A stretch of DNA of 64,000 nt from Paenibacillus harenae (GCF_030812415.1 NZ_JAUSST010000005.1:1-64000), one strand, 5' to 3'; positions 21,258-29,950 are shown, counted from the first letter of the stretch. Program-made: numbers and translations. The notes: generated by a model not told the origin, from the sequence alone.

Positions 21258-22089
21258 AGGATTAGACGCACTAATACCATCGCTATCGGTCAATGACGAT
21301 GATAAAGTCATTGATGTGGCGTTAAACCAACTACGCCCCAACCCTTATCAGCCTCGCAAAACATTTGATGAGGATTCGATTCGGGAATTAGCTGAATCCA
21401 TTAAGCAGCATGGCGTTATTCAGCCGATCATCGTTCGCACCGTATTAAAGGGTTATGAAATCATAGCGGGGGAGAGACGTTTCCGTGCATCTCAGCTATG
21501 TGGCAACACTACGGTCCCTGCGGTCGTAAGAAGCTTCTCCGATCAGCAAGTGATGGAGATTGCCCTTATCGAGAATCTCCAGCGCGAGGACTTGAATGCG
21601 ATCGAGACAGCTATCGCTTATCAAGCATTGATGGACAAGTTCAAATTAACCCAAGAAGAGCTATCCATGAAGGTAGGCAAGTCTCGTTCTCATATTGCGA
21701 ATTTCGTTCGATTGTTAAGTCTCCCTGCAGAAATCAAAGATAATGTTTCACGTGGAACAATATCGATGGGTCATGCGAGAGCGTTAGTCGGTATTAAGGA
21801 CGAAGTGATTCAGAGAGAGTTCGCCGATCGCATCATGAAACAAGAGTGGACCGTGCGCGAGTTGGAAGAAGCGATACAGAAGCTTGATGCGAAGCAACCG
21901 GAAAATAAAACGAAATCTAGCCAAAAGAAACGCGATCCGTATATCGATCATTTGGAAGAGTCGCTAAGAGACCGTTTTAAGACGACAGTGAAGATTAAGC
22001 AGCAGAAGGATAAAGGTAAAATCGAGCTGCAGTACTATAGCAAGCAGGATTTGGAACGACTGTTAGAGCTGCTTCAATATATGGCATAA
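21238..22089 (+). CDS. parB: Chromosome partitioning protein ParB/Spo0J
   Basis: 283 aa. Starts MSKRLGRGLDALIPS, typical of Spo0J, then NPYQPRKTFDEDSIRELAESIKQHG-type N-domain, the CTPase box [25 protein letters not shown] and a helix-turn-helix (LSMKVGKSRSHIANFVRLL). It loads on parS as a CTP-dependent clamp and recruits SMC. parS site 2 lies inside this coding region, as in Bacillus subtilis. Confidence 0.97.
   Translation: MSKRLGRGLDALIPSLSVNDDDKVIDVALNQLRPNPYQPRKTFDEDSIRELAESIKQHGVIQPIIVRTVLKGYEIIAGERRFRASQLCGNTTVPAVVRSFSDQQVMEIALIENLQREDLNAIETAIAYQALMDKFKLTQEELSMKVGKSRSHIANFVRLLSLPAEIKDNVSRGTISMGHARALVGIKDEVIQREFADRIMKQEWTVRELEEAIQKLDAKQPENKTKSSQKKRDPYIDHLEESLRDRFKTTVKIKQQKDKGKIELQYYSKQDLERLLELLQYMA
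21744..21759. promoter_or_regulatory. parS site 2, inside parB
   Basis: TGTTTCACGTGGAACA, identical to site 1, encoding part of NVSRGT in ParB. Location of a parS inside spo0J is known in Bacillus. Confidence 0.95.
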
Positions 22090-22100
22090 CAAGTGAAACT

Positions 22101-22155
22101 ATGGCATACCCGAGTTGTAATCTTCGATTTGAAAGATTAAACTAAGGTATGCCAT
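22101..22155. repeat. Inverted repeat after parB
   Basis: ATGGCATACC (22101-22110) pairs perfectly with GGTATGCCAT (22146-22155); a small TCTT/AAGA pair lies inside. ATGGCATA also occurs 20 bp earlier across the parB stop (22081-22088). No U-tract, so not a standard terminator. Confidence 0.45.
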
Positions 22156-22209
22156 TGTTGTGCCATAATATGATTTCGGGTACGTATTTTATATAAGGAA
22201 GTGATCGTA

Positions 22210-23382
22210 GTGGGGAATGGCGAACAGCCGCTCATTTATTTGGACCACGCAGCTACTTCGTGGCCTAAGCCTCCGGAAGTAACGGATGCCGTTGTACAGG
22301 CGATGCTTCATGATGCTGCCAATCCCGGGAGAGGCAGTCATGCGATGGCTGTCAGAGCAAGTCGCGTATTGTTCGATACACGTAAACAGCTAGCCAAACT
22401 GTTCAATATAAAAAATCCTAATGACATCGCCTTCGCATCCAATACGACGATGGCGCTTAATATGGCGATTAAAGGATGGGTTAAGCCGGGCGATCATGTG
22501 ATTACGACATCCGTTGAACATAATTCGGTTAGAAGACCGCTATATTACTTGGAGCAAACGATTGGCATTCAAGTGACGTATGTAGAAGGGGACGAACAAG
22601 GGAACATTAATATGGATGATGTGGCCGGGGCGATTCAGTCCAATACAACGTTAGTGGTAGCTAATCACAGCTCGAATTTGCTCGGCACGATTACTCCCAT
22701 TGAAAAGATCGCTGAGTTAACGAAGAGCAAAGGCATAAAGCTGCTGGTAGATGCAGCGCAAAGCGCAGGTATTCTGCCAGTAGACGTTAGAGGAATGGGT
22801 ATTGACCTGCTGGCATTCCCAGGACATAAAGGCTTACTTGGTCCACAGGGCACAGGAGGCTTATATATCGATCCGGAGGTCGATCTAGTTCCATTGCTGC
22901 ATGGCGGCACTGGAAGCCAATCTGAGGCGCGTGAGCAGCCTCAGGTAAGGCCTGATAAGTATGAGGCAGGCACACAGAACACGCCTGGCCTAGCTGGGCT
23001 TAGAGCAGGCGTGCAGTATGTGTTGAATGAGACCGTACAGAACATCCATAATAAAGAATGGACGCTTGCTCAGCGTATGATGGAGGGGCTGACCACAGTC
23101 CCAGGATTGAAGCTGTTAGGTCCGAAGCTGGGTGAGCAACGTACCGGAATCGTCGCTTTTGTCGTTGATGGAATTGACCCGTCCGAGCTGTCATTCATTC
23201 TCGATCAGCATTACCGTATTGCGGTAAGGGCTGGCTTTCACTGTACGCCGCTTGCGCATGCATGCGCGGGCACGTCGGCTACAGGTGCAGTTAGAGCCAG
23301 TGTTGGATTGTTCACGACAGAAGAAGAAGTTGATGTATTAACTAATGCGATGAGAGAGATAACGAAAAACTACGGCTTGTAA
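22210..23382 (+). CDS. Cysteine desulfurase-like class V aminotransferase
   Basis: 390 aa PLP enzyme. YLDHAATSWPKP at the N-terminus, VEHNSVRRPL, LVDAAQSAG (PLP-binding Asp), PGHKGLLGPQGTGG with the Schiff-base Lys, and AGFHCTPLAH with a Cys in the desulfurase active-loop position. It probably removes sulfur from cysteine; the acceptor is unknown and no suf or isc gene is adjacent. Start set at GTG 22210, four nt after AAGGAAGTGAT, rather than GTG 22201, which is inside that site. Similar genes occur after parB in other Paenibacillaceae. Confidence 0.85.
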   Translation: MGNGEQPLIYLDHAATSWPKPPEVTDAVVQAMLHDAANPGRGSHAMAVRASRVLFDTRKQLAKLFNIKNPNDIAFASNTTMALNMAIKGWVKPGDHVITTSVEHNSVRRPLYYLEQTIGIQVTYVEGDEQGNINMDDVAGAIQSNTTLVVANHSSNLLGTITPIEKIAELTKSKGIKLLVDAAQSAGILPVDVRGMGIDLLAFPGHKGLLGPQGTGGLYIDPEVDLVPLLHGGTGSQSEAREQPQVRPDKYEAGTQNTPGLAGLRAGVQYVLNETVQNIHNKEWTLAQRMMEGLTTVPGLKLLGPKLGEQRTGIVAFVVDGIDPSELSFILDQHYRIAVRAGFHCTPLAHACAGTSATGAVRASVGLFTTEEEVDVLTNAMREITKNYGL

Positions 23383-23408
23383 GAATTAATCTGGGGGCGG
23401 AAGACACC

Positions 23409-23891
23409 ATGGAAGACTGGACGACAAATCCGATGAATGCCGTAACGGCAGCAGTAGGCCTAATCGTTATTATTCTATTCATCTGGATCGCGTTGCTTGG
23501 CAGCAAATTGAAACGGTTAAGAAAGCAATACACAGACGTGATGGGGAATACGGGTATAACGAACTTCGAAGATGTGATTGTACAAATGAAGGAAGGGTTG
23601 AACGAGCAAGCACAAACGATTCAACGGTTGCAGACGCAACTCTCTGCAGTAGAGCAAGCGTTGTCGCAGCAGAAGGGTAGAGTTGGCGCACTCCGGTATA
23701 ACGCTTTCGCTGAAAAAGGTAGCGACCTGAGCTTCTCCATTGCCATTGTAAACGAGAATAATGATGGAGCTGTACTATCGGGCATCCATAGCAGAGAAAA
23801 TACGTACGTATACGCTAAGCCGATTGAGAAAGGCGAGTCCGCCTATCCGCTTACGCCTGAAGAACGCAAAGCGATTCAAACGGCAAAGTAA
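23409..23891 (+). CDS. DUF4446 family membrane-anchored protein
   Basis: 160 aa. One membrane segment at about residues 12-30, a short coiled coil (MKEGLNEQAQTIQRLQTQL) and a C-terminal domain with VGALRYNAFAEKGSDLSFSIA, characteristic of DUF4446. No biochemical role is known. It lies 27 nt after the desulfurase-like gene and may be co-transcribed. Confidence 0.85.
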   Translation: MEDWTTNPMNAVTAAVGLIVIILFIWIALLGSKLKRLRKQYTDVMGNTGITNFEDVIVQMKEGLNEQAQTIQRLQTQLSAVEQALSQQKGRVGALRYNAFAEKGSDLSFSIAIVNENNDGAVLSGIHSRENTYVYAKPIEKGESAYPLTPEERKAIQTAK

Positions 23892-23928
23892 CAAAAGATG
23901 ATCGAGCATTCTTGGACTCCTATCACGC

Positions 23929-24552
23929 TTATAGATGCAAGTGGGAAGTGTAGTCGGAGGCGGCGGTTTGCTCGCGCGTATTGGCAGAAATATGAACGGA
24001 ATTGGCGACAGCCGTAAATAGGCTAAGCGAAATGATATCGGCCATCTTCATGACGAGATGCAGGCGTGTGTTCTGCAGGACAAAATACTCCATGAAGCCG
24101 CCGACATTCACGATACCGGTAATATGCATATCGCCGACAGGAGGGAGGTCTTTATTCACTCCTGCGCCTGGCCGCACGGGACCTGCGCCAACTTGGATAG
24201 ACCCAACGCTCGATACTTGACCGAGACAGGCGTCAATGCCGATGATGAAGGGCTTGTGGAATTTACGATTGATTTCAAGAAGAGTATCTTCCAGATTCAT
24301 TGCATGTACGGGCTCTTCCAGCGTCCCGAAAAGGGCAAAGTGAGGGCTTCTGTATTTGGACAAGGAGGTTCCGATAAGCGGCCCTAGCGAATCGCCGGTC
24401 GAGCGGTCAGTGCCAACGCACACGATAACAATGGGACGCTTGCCAGCTTGCTCTTCAAGCATCGACGTTAGCCGGTTAACGAGAAGCCCGACTACGTTCG
24501 CGGTCGTGTGAGGAACCTTCAAAGGCGTTTCTTTCATAAATGGTAGCTTCAT
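23929..24552 (-). CDS. yyaC: YyaC family putative spore protease (DUF1256)
   Basis: 207 aa. VIVCVGTDRSTGDSLGPLIG and IIGIDACLGQ match the YyaC/GPR-related fold, in which Asp residues near these motifs resemble the spore protease active site. In Bacillus, yyaC is a sporulation gene near parB. It is opposed to its neighbours and shares an intergenic region with the DUF3343 gene. Confidence 0.9.
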   Translation of the reverse strand: MKLPFMKETPLKVPHTTANVVGLLVNRLTSMLEEQAGKRPIVIVCVGTDRSTGDSLGPLIGTSLSKYRSPHFALFGTLEEPVHAMNLEDTLLEINRKFHKPFIIGIDACLGQVSSVGSIQVGAGPVRPGAGVNKDLPPVGDMHITGIVNVGGFMEYFVLQNTRLHLVMKMADIISLSLFTAVANSVHISANTREQTAASDYTSHLHL

Positions 24553-24658
24553 AGAATCCCTCCACTGATTGCCAATATGATACTAGTATATGGATGGGAC
24601 AACCATTTTATACGTAGGATCACTTAGTAAAGTACGAACTCGAACGATGGAGGTGCGC

Positions 24659-24901
24659 ATGTTAATCGCATTTGACTCCACGCAGCAGGCGCTTCGGGCG
24701 GAGATGCTGCTGGAATACGCTGACGTTGAAATTGATATTTGCCCAACACCGAAAGAGATAACGGCCGGCTGCGCGTTATCGATTCATTTTCCAGAAGAGG
24801 ATATGAATACGGTAAAGGACGTTATCGAACAAGAACATGTAGAAATAAGAGGCATATTCAAGCCGGATTCGGTTGCAGGTTATGTCCAAATAGACATATA
24901 G
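24659..24901 (+). CDS. DUF3343 domain protein
   Basis: 80 aa. Pattern: LIAFDSTQQALRAEMLL, ICPTPKEITAGCALSI, matching small DUF3343 proteins, some of which sit with sulfur or redox genes. The Cys in CP and GCA positions is typical. Start at ATG 24659 with GGAGGTG 3 nt upstream; an earlier in-frame ATG lies inside that site. Confidence 0.8.
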   Translation: MLIAFDSTQQALRAEMLLEYADVEIDICPTPKEITAGCALSIHFPEEDMNTVKDVIEQEHVEIRGIFKPDSVAGYVQIDI

Positions 24902-24945
24902 ATAGATGTTGATAAGGAAATAAAGGAAACGAAGGGAAAGATCCG

Positions 24946-25821
24946 ATGTCCATACGGGAATTGTATACGAAAGGTGTAGACTGGGTGACGGACGAAAAAC
25001 TATGGCAAGGCTTTGGTTCTGCGGTGCTTCGAATCATTCTCATTCTGCTTATATGCCGAATAGGAGTATGGATCATTCATAAGACGATTAACCGAGTCGT
25101 ACTGGAGCGGGAGGCGAAGCGGCCATCAAGCCAAGGCAGGCGGATGACAACGGTCGGCAAGCTGATGAAAAATGTCGCCTCTTACGTTATTTATTTCATA
25201 GCGACGATGCTCGTTTTGTCCGAATTCGGTATCGATTTAGGACCATTGCTGGCAGGAGCAGGCGTGCTTGGCCTCGCGATCGGCTTCGGTGCCCAAAGCT
25301 TGGTAAAGGATATCATTACGGGTTTCTTCATTGTGCTTGAGGATCAATTCGCCGTTGGCGATGTGATTCAGACCGGGCAGTTCAAAGGCACGGTAGAAGT
25401 GATCGGGCTTCGAACGACCCGTATTCAAAGTTGGACGGGAGAGGTACATATTATTCCGAACGGAATGATTAACGAAGTCACGAATTTCTCCATCAATAAT
25501 ACCCTTGCCGTTGTCGATGTAACGGTCGCTTTCGAAGAGGACGTCGATCGCGCGCTTGAAGTCATTCGCAAGACGATGGCCGGTCTGCAGGATGAAAATT
25601 TGGTTAATGCGCCGGAGGTACTTGGCGTTCAGATGATTGCCGCATCGGGGGTTACGGTTCGCATCATTGCCGAATGCAAGCCGAATACGCATCCGGTGTT
25701 GGCACGCAAGCTGAACATTGAGCTTAAGAAGTCGCTCGATGAGAACGGGATCGAAATCCCTTATCCGAAAATGGTTACCTATCACCGGAATGAAAAGGGA
25801 GGCGTGAAGGATGGAGCGTAA
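24946..25821 (+). CDS. MscS family mechanosensitive ion channel
   Basis: 291 aa. Three membrane segments, the third being the pore helix (LGLAIGFGAQSLVKDIITG), followed by the beta domain (FAVGDVIQTGQFKGTVEVIGLRTTRI) and the alpha-beta domain. Releases solutes on hypo-osmotic shock. The stop overlaps the DUF951 gene start by 11 nt, so the two are translated as a pair. Confidence 0.93.
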   Translation: MSIRELYTKGVDWVTDEKLWQGFGSAVLRIILILLICRIGVWIIHKTINRVVLEREAKRPSSQGRRMTTVGKLMKNVASYVIYFIATMLVLSEFGIDLGPLLAGAGVLGLAIGFGAQSLVKDIITGFFIVLEDQFAVGDVIQTGQFKGTVEVIGLRTTRIQSWTGEVHIIPNGMINEVTNFSINNTLAVVDVTVAFEEDVDRALEVIRKTMAGLQDENLVNAPEVLGVQMIAASGVTVRIIAECKPNTHPVLARKLNIELKKSLDENGIEIPYPKMVTYHRNEKGGVKDGA

Positions 25822-26014
25822 GCAGTTTGAGCTCGGCGACATTGTCCAAATGAAGAAGCAGCATCCATGCGGATCCAATGAAATGGAAATTATACGCATG
25901 GGAATGGACATACGGATCAAGTGCGTGGGCTGCAAGCATAGCGTGCTCGTGCCAAGGGCGAAATTCGAGAAAAACATGAAAAAGGTGCTTAGATCGAAGG
26001 CGCAGGAAGAATAA
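25811..26014 (+). CDS. DUF951 family protein (YyzM-like)
   Basis: 67 aa. FELGDIVQMKKQHPCGSNEM and IKCVGCKHSVLVPRAKFEK are characteristic of DUF951, with a conserved Cys pair. Function unknown; a nucleic-acid-binding role has been suggested by its SH3-like pattern. Overlaps the mscS gene. Confidence 0.9.
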   Translation: MERKQFELGDIVQMKKQHPCGSNEMEIIRMGMDIRIKCVGCKHSVLVPRAKFEKNMKKVLRSKAQEE

Positions 26015-26048
26015 TATGAATTCAATAAAGTATTTTTTAAAATAGTTG

Positions 26049-26077
26049 TTGCATTAGCCTGTCTCATGTGTTAAGAT
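26049..26077 (+). promoter_or_regulatory. Putative tRNA-Ser promoter
   Basis: TTGCAT (26049-26054), 17 nt, TAAGAT (26072-26077) with TG one base upstream of the -10. Initiation near 26084 would give a leader of about 12 nt before the tRNA. Confidence 0.55.
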
Positions 26078-26095
26078 AATTTTTGTCTCGAACGC

Positions 26096-26186
26096 GGAGA
26101 GGTACCCAAGAGGCCCAAGGGGGCTGACTCGAAATCAGCTAGGCGTGTCAAAGCGTGCGTGGGTTCGAATCCCACCTTCTCCGCCA
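26096..26186 (+). tRNA. tRNA-Ser (anticodon CGA)
   Basis: Acceptor GGAGAGG pairs with CTTCTCC (one G-U), discriminator G and encoded CCA. Anticodon stem GCTGA/TCAGC with loop CTCGAAA gives CGA, reading UCG. A long variable arm and T arm GTGGG-TTCGAAT-CCCAC are present, as expected for a class II serine tRNA. Confidence 0.97.
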
Positions 26187-26203
26187 CTTATAACTAACAG
26201 TCA

Positions 26204-26231
26204 AACGGTTCGCACGCGAATCGTTTTTTTT
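26204..26231 (+). terminator. Terminator after tRNA-Ser
   Basis: AACGGTTC (26204-26211) pairs with GAATCGTT (26218-26225), one G-U, then an uninterrupted T run to 26231. Confidence 0.85.
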
Positions 26232-26269
26232 GTGCCTTATTATAGATAAAAGAGAGGGTGCACCGTAAG

Positions 26270-26737
26270 ATGAACGTGCCGAAGCTGCCTTTATCCGATG
26301 TTGAACGTAAGCGCCTCAGAGCGCTTAAGATCAAACTGGTACAGATCGCCGATTACAGCCCGGTGGAACTGGCAAGCAGTCTGGACATAACCGAAGACAG
26401 GGCGCGTCTGTTAAGCGCATTAGCGTTGTTCCAGCGTGTACCCTCAATTGGTCCTTCATTAGCGCAAAATCTCGTAGAGCTGGGCTTCCGTTCGTTAGAG
26501 GACATTCGGGATGGGGGAGAGAGCGGTGAAGAGCTTATCAACCGTCTGGAAAAGCTGCATGGCGTTTGGATGGACCCCTGCGTAGAAGACGTGATGAGGC
26601 TGGCCGTTCATCATGCGTACCATCCAGAAAGCGACAAGCAGTGGTGGGACTTTACTTCGGAACGCAAAGCTTATCGAAAGGAGCACGGTTATCCGGCGGA
26701 TCGTCCTGCTAGAGCCTGGCATGTGATAATTAAGTAA
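26270..26737 (+). CDS. Cdd1-like helix-hairpin-helix protein
   Basis: 155 aa. RVPSIGPSLAQNLVELGFRSLEDIRD is a helix-hairpin-helix type DNA-binding motif, and the C-terminal part (DPCVEDVMRLAVHHA...WWDFTSERKAYR) fits the pathogenicity-locus Cdd1 family. Function unknown. ATG 26270 chosen, with GAGAGGGTG upstream; the earlier GTG lies within that site. Confidence 0.8.
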   Translation: MNVPKLPLSDVERKRLRALKIKLVQIADYSPVELASSLDITEDRARLLSALALFQRVPSIGPSLAQNLVELGFRSLEDIRDGGESGEELINRLEKLHGVWMDPCVEDVMRLAVHHAYHPESDKQWWDFTSERKAYRKEHGYPADRPARAWHVIIK

Positions 26738-27106
26738 ATAAGCAAGAAGAGAGCTCTCGCGAGCTCTCTCCCTGGACGGTGTTTGATGGTTGAGTCGATC
26801 AATTCACACTACAAATTACAGAAAGCATGAGCAATCATTCGTCAATCGGTACAAATCAGCTGAAAGCTTCATTACCCTTTTGAGCACAGACATATATATC
26901 CGTTTGAACGGTGTACATATGCAAGCTCGAATGCGCGTGTGTTACAGACAGTAGTCTTTGGCACAACCCTCCGCTTCTAAACTGAGTGGACGAAATCCTC
27001 TAAAGGCCCTTTCACCAATCGGTTCAACGGAACCACACCTCTCTAATCACCGTCGATAATAATATGACCTGATTTCGGCCTAACTATTCATCGCTTTTAC
27101 AAAAAA
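26738..27106. other. Intergenic region with one perfect palindrome, no gene seen
   Basis: 369 nt. At 26750-26771 the sequence AGAGAGCTCTCGCGAGCTCTCT folds into a strong hairpin (GAGAGCTC/GAGCTCTC, 4-nt loop); the minus-strand exit is TTCTTGCTTATTT, so it could end transcription of the YjzC gene at a distance. Nothing else was recognised. Confidence 0.4.
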
Positions 27107-27292
27107 TCAACGTCGTCCCATCCGTTTCCATCTGCGCTCATGGTTCGTCGTTTCGGGAAAACGATCCCCTTTGCTTAGCGTGACCTTCTTCGGATTCTGG
27201 ATACCCATATGATACGAATTGTCCCCGTCCTCAATATAAACGCCATCATTAGGAGCTCTGTCGCCCGGTGAAAATAAAGTCCATTCGCCCAT
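27107..27292 (-). CDS. YjzC family small protein
   Basis: 61 aa. FSPGDRAPNDGVYIEDGDNS and the C-terminal KVTLSKGDRFPETTNHERRW fit the short YjzC-type proteins (often about 60 aa) found in Bacillales. Function unknown. GGAGGCG lies 7 nt before the ATG. It is divergent from the iron-binding lipoprotein gene. Confidence 0.8.
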   Translation of the reverse strand: MGEWTLFSPGDRAPNDGVYIEDGDNSYHMGIQNPKKVTLSKGDRFPETTNHERRWKRMGRR

Positions 27293-27443
27293 GCTGTTCG
27301 CCTCCAGCCTGTAGTAAGTTCATAAGACCAAGCACCGACATACGGCCGCTCGGAGCTTAGTATGAACCGTTAACGACCATCGCATAAGTAGAAGAATACG
27401 GCTGGCGACGCGTTCGTTCATAATATTGACGAATTTCAAATCA

Positions 27444-27472
27444 TTGACATTGATAATGAGAATTGTTATCAT
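27444..27472 (+). promoter_or_regulatory. Fur-box-covered promoter of the iron lipoprotein gene
   Basis: TTGACA (27444-27449), 17 nt, TATCAT (27467-27472). GATAATGAGAATTGTTATC at 27452-27470 matches the 19-bp Fur box (GATAATGATAATCATTATC) with few differences and spans the spacer and -10, so Fur with iron would block RNA polymerase. Confidence 0.88.
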
Positions 27473-27535
27473 CTTAAAGGTGGTGGACGTCACCGTAAGT
27501 GCGTCCACAAGAAATCATACTTAGGGGGAACTACC

Positions 27536-28537
27536 TTGGCATTACGAAATAAGAAATTCGTGCTCGTATTGATTAGTTTGATGGTAATGTCGTTATGGCT
27601 CGCGGCTTGCGGCGGCAGCGACAATAATAAGAATGCAGGAAACGCGGCAACGAACGCACCGGCAACAGAAGCTCCAGGTGCAACGGATGCGACAGAAGCA
27701 GGCGAAGAGAGAACGCTGGTGGACGGACTCGGCAACGAAGTGAAGATTCCTGCGAACCCGCAGCGCATTATCGCTTCTTACCTCGAGGATCATTTGGTTG
27801 CTCTAGGCGTTAAGCCCGTAGCGCAATGGCAAGTTCCGAACGGTGTTCAAGATTACCTGCAAGGCGATCTAGCCGGCGTGCCAACGCTGGCGCATGACCT
27901 TCCATTCGAAGCGGTAACCGCTTTGGAACCGGACCTTATTATCGTGGGCATGGCTTCAACAGTCGAAGGAAAATACGATCAATATAACAAAATAGCTCCA
28001 ACATTCGTTCTTGGCGATGAGATCAATAACAACTGGCGCGAAGCTCTGCTCAAAGTGGGCGAAGTATTGGGCAAAGACGCGGAAGCCAAGAAAGCGCTGG
28101 AAACGTACGACGCGAAAGCAAAAGAAGCGAAAGAAAAAATCGCGGCAGCAGCACCAGGCGAATCCGCGGCAGCGATCTGGCTGGTAGGGAAAAACTTCTA
28201 TATGGTAAGCGAAGACTTGTCTACAGGTTCGTTGCTTTATGGTGAACTCGGAATCCCAGTGCCGGAGGTCGTAAAAGAAATCTCCGCTACGGAAGGCGGC
28301 AATTGGAAGGCGATCTCGCTCGAGAAGCTGGCCGAGCTGGATGCCGACCACCTTTTCCTCATCAATAGCGACAAGGATTCGGGCTCAGAGGCGCTTAACG
28401 CTCCGATCTGGAAAGAGATCCCTGCGGTTAAGAGCGGCAACGTATACGAATATCCTAGCACGTCGAGCTGGCTGTATGGCGGAACAGTCGCCTTCTCCCA
28501 AGTGATCGACGACGTATTGGAAAGCATCGTGAAGTAA
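27536..28537 (+). CDS. Iron(III)-siderophore ABC transporter substrate-binding lipoprotein
   Basis: 333 aa. Lipoprotein signal with lipobox LAAC (Cys25), a short Asn/Ala/Thr linker, then the FecB/BtuF-type domain: VDGLGNEVKIPANPQRIIA, VGVAL-like ALEPDLIIVG, and a C-terminal half with LAELDADHLFLI. It captures ferric siderophores outside the membrane. TTG start after TAGGGGGAAC. No permease or ATPase gene is adjacent, so it must use a transporter encoded elsewhere. Iron control is supported by the Fur box. Confidence 0.92.
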   Translation: MALRNKKFVLVLISLMVMSLWLAACGGSDNNKNAGNAATNAPATEAPGATDATEAGEERTLVDGLGNEVKIPANPQRIIASYLEDHLVALGVKPVAQWQVPNGVQDYLQGDLAGVPTLAHDLPFEAVTALEPDLIIVGMASTVEGKYDQYNKIAPTFVLGDEINNNWREALLKVGEVLGKDAEAKKALETYDAKAKEAKEKIAAAAPGESAAAIWLVGKNFYMVSEDLSTGSLLYGELGIPVPEVVKEISATEGGNWKAISLEKLAELDADHLFLINSDKDSGSEALNAPIWKEIPAVKSGNVYEYPSTSSWLYGGTVAFSQVIDDVLESIVK

Positions 28538-28543
28538 TAGTTA

Positions 28544-28587
28544 AAGGCCGTACCTGCGCATCTAGCGAGGTACGGCCTTGTAATTTA
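28544..28587 (+). terminator. Terminator after the iron lipoprotein gene
   Basis: AAGGCCGTACCT (28544-28555) pairs perfectly with AGGTACGGCCTT (28568-28579), 12 bp, followed by GTAATTTA. Confidence 0.8.
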
Positions 28588-28605
28588 TTGCTGGCAAAGC
28601 GGCAC

Positions 28606-28634
28606 TTGTCATGTTGAACTCAATTTGATATAGT
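28606..28634 (+). promoter_or_regulatory. Putative rpsF-ssb-rpsR promoter
   Basis: TTGTCA (28606-28611), 17 nt, TATAGT (28629-28634), about 75 nt before rpsF. Confidence 0.6.
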
Positions 28635-28641
28635 ATAGAGA

Positions 28642-28700
28642 TGCGAGCCTATGGCTCGTTCCTTGCTCCATTTTATGGGGCCGTTAGTCCAAGAGGAGGT
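28642..28700 (+). promoter_or_regulatory. Structured rpsF leader, possible S6:S18 autoregulatory site
   Basis: Two hairpins: CGAGCC/GGCTCG (28644-28658) and GCTCC/GGGGC (about 28665-28681), the second running into a CCG word before the ribosome binding site GAGGAGGTG. Many bacteria control rpsF through an S6:S18-binding leader with a CCG-containing element; I did not confirm the consensus. Confidence 0.3.
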
Positions 28701-28708
28701 GAAACAAT

Positions 28709-28993
28709 ATGCGCAAATATGAAGTGATGTACATCATTCGTCCGGACGTTGAGCAAGAAGCTCTTCAAGCTCTCGTTGATAAATTCAATGGCATCATCTC
28801 CAACGGTGGAGAAGTCACGAAAACAGACGTGATCGGAAAACGCCGCCTTGCGTATGAGATCAATAAGCTTCGTGACGGTTACTTTGTACTGGTACATTTC
28901 AACGCAACGACTGAAGTTGTGAATGAACTTGACCGCGTCATGAAGATTTCGGATGAAGTTATCCGTACATTGATCGTCAGAGACGTAGCTTAG
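28709..28993 (+). CDS. rpsF: 30S ribosomal protein bS6
   Basis: 94 aa, standard size. Starts MRKYEVMYIIRPDVEQEA and contains GKRRLAYEINKLRDGYF, the bS6 signature. It pairs with bS18 on the small-subunit platform; rpsR is two genes downstream in the same unit. Confidence 0.98.
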   Translation: MRKYEVMYIIRPDVEQEALQALVDKFNGIISNGGEVTKTDVIGKRRLAYEINKLRDGYFVLVHFNATTEVVNELDRVMKISDEVIRTLIVRDVA

Positions 28994-29029
28994 TCTTAGT
29001 CAACGCAAGCGATTGGGAGGTCGGAAACG

Positions 29030-29560
29030 ATGTTGAACCGTGTTATACTGATTGGCAGATTGACGAGAGACCCCGAGCTACGCTATACGCCTGCGGGTGT
29101 TGCGGTAACGCAGTTTACGATAGCGGTCGACCGTCCGTTCACGAGCGGGCAAGGCGAGCGCGAAGCGGATTTCATTCCGGTCGTAACTTGGCGGCAGCTT
29201 GCCGAGACTTGCGCCAACTACTTGCGCAAAGGCCGCTTAACGGCGGTCGAAGGACGCATTCAAGTGCGGAATTACGAGAATAACGAAGGCAAACGCGTCT
29301 ACGTGACGGAAGTTATCGCTGATAACGTACGGTTCTTGGAATCCAATAAAGAAGGCGGAGCGCGCGAAGAAGGCGGCAGCGGGTACAGTGCTTCCGGCGG
29401 CGGTACAAGCAATAGCGGCGGAGGCGGCTCATATGGCGGAGGCAACTCTTCCAATGGCGGCGGCAATCGTTCCGGTAATAACTCGAATAGCAACAGCCGT
29501 GATCCGTTCCAGGATGACGGACGCCCGATTGATATTTCGGAAGATGATTTGCCATTTTAA
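29030..29560 (+). CDS. ssb: Single-stranded DNA-binding protein SSB
   Basis: 176 aa. OB-fold at residues 1-105 ([32 protein letters not shown]), a Gly/Ser/Asn-rich disordered linker and the acidic tip DISEDDLPF that recruits repair proteins. Its position between rpsF and rpsR is the general Firmicute arrangement. Shine-Dalgarno TGGGAGGTC. Confidence 0.98.
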   Translation: MLNRVILIGRLTRDPELRYTPAGVAVTQFTIAVDRPFTSGQGEREADFIPVVTWRQLAETCANYLRKGRLTAVEGRIQVRNYENNEGKRVYVTEVIADNVRFLESNKEGGAREEGGSGYSASGGGTSNSGGGGSYGGGNSSNGGGNRSGNNSNSNSRDPFQDDGRPIDISEDDLPF

Positions 29561-29587
29561 TTTATTGCGAAACGGAGGATATGACTC

Positions 29588-29872
29588 ATGGCTTTCAAGC
29601 AAAGAGATAACGGCGGAGACGAGCGTCCAGAACGTAAGTTCAGCGGACGTAAAGGCGGCCGTAACAAACGTCGTAAAGTATGTTTCTTCACTGTGAACAA
29701 AATTACTCACATTGACTATAAAGATACTGATTTGCTCAAGAAGTTTATCAGCGAGCGCGGCAAAATCTTGCCACGTCGTGTAACGGGTACAAGCGCGAAA
29801 TACCAACGCTTGCTTACTGTTGCTGTTAAACGTTCGCGTCAAATCGCATTGCTTCCATACACGACTGAATAG
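29588..29872 (+). CDS. rpsR: 30S ribosomal protein bS18
   Basis: 94 aa. Core [38 protein letters not shown] matches bS18 in consecutive blocks. The N-terminal basic extension ([15 protein letters not shown]) makes it longer than the 79-aa Bacillus protein. Single zinc-type Cys only. Followed by a strong terminator. Confidence 0.98.
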   Translation: MAFKQRDNGGDERPERKFSGRKGGRNKRRKVCFFTVNKITHIDYKDTDLLKKFISERGKILPRRVTGTSAKYQRLLTVAVKRSRQIALLPYTTE

Positions 29873-29892
29873 TCGCCTGCGAAGCGAAGAAG

Positions 29893-29924
29893 AGCCTGCG
29901 GAGATTCATCTCCGCAGGCTTTTT
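29893..29924. terminator. Terminator after rpsR
   Basis: AGCCTGCGGAGA (29893-29904) pairs perfectly with TCTCCGCAGGCT (29909-29920), loop 4 nt, then TTTTTC. The minus-strand exit (TCTTCTTC) is also pyrimidine rich, so it may serve the small minus-strand gene too. Confidence 0.9.
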
Positions 29925-29950
29925 CTTGTCTTTAAGCGAATCATCAATCA

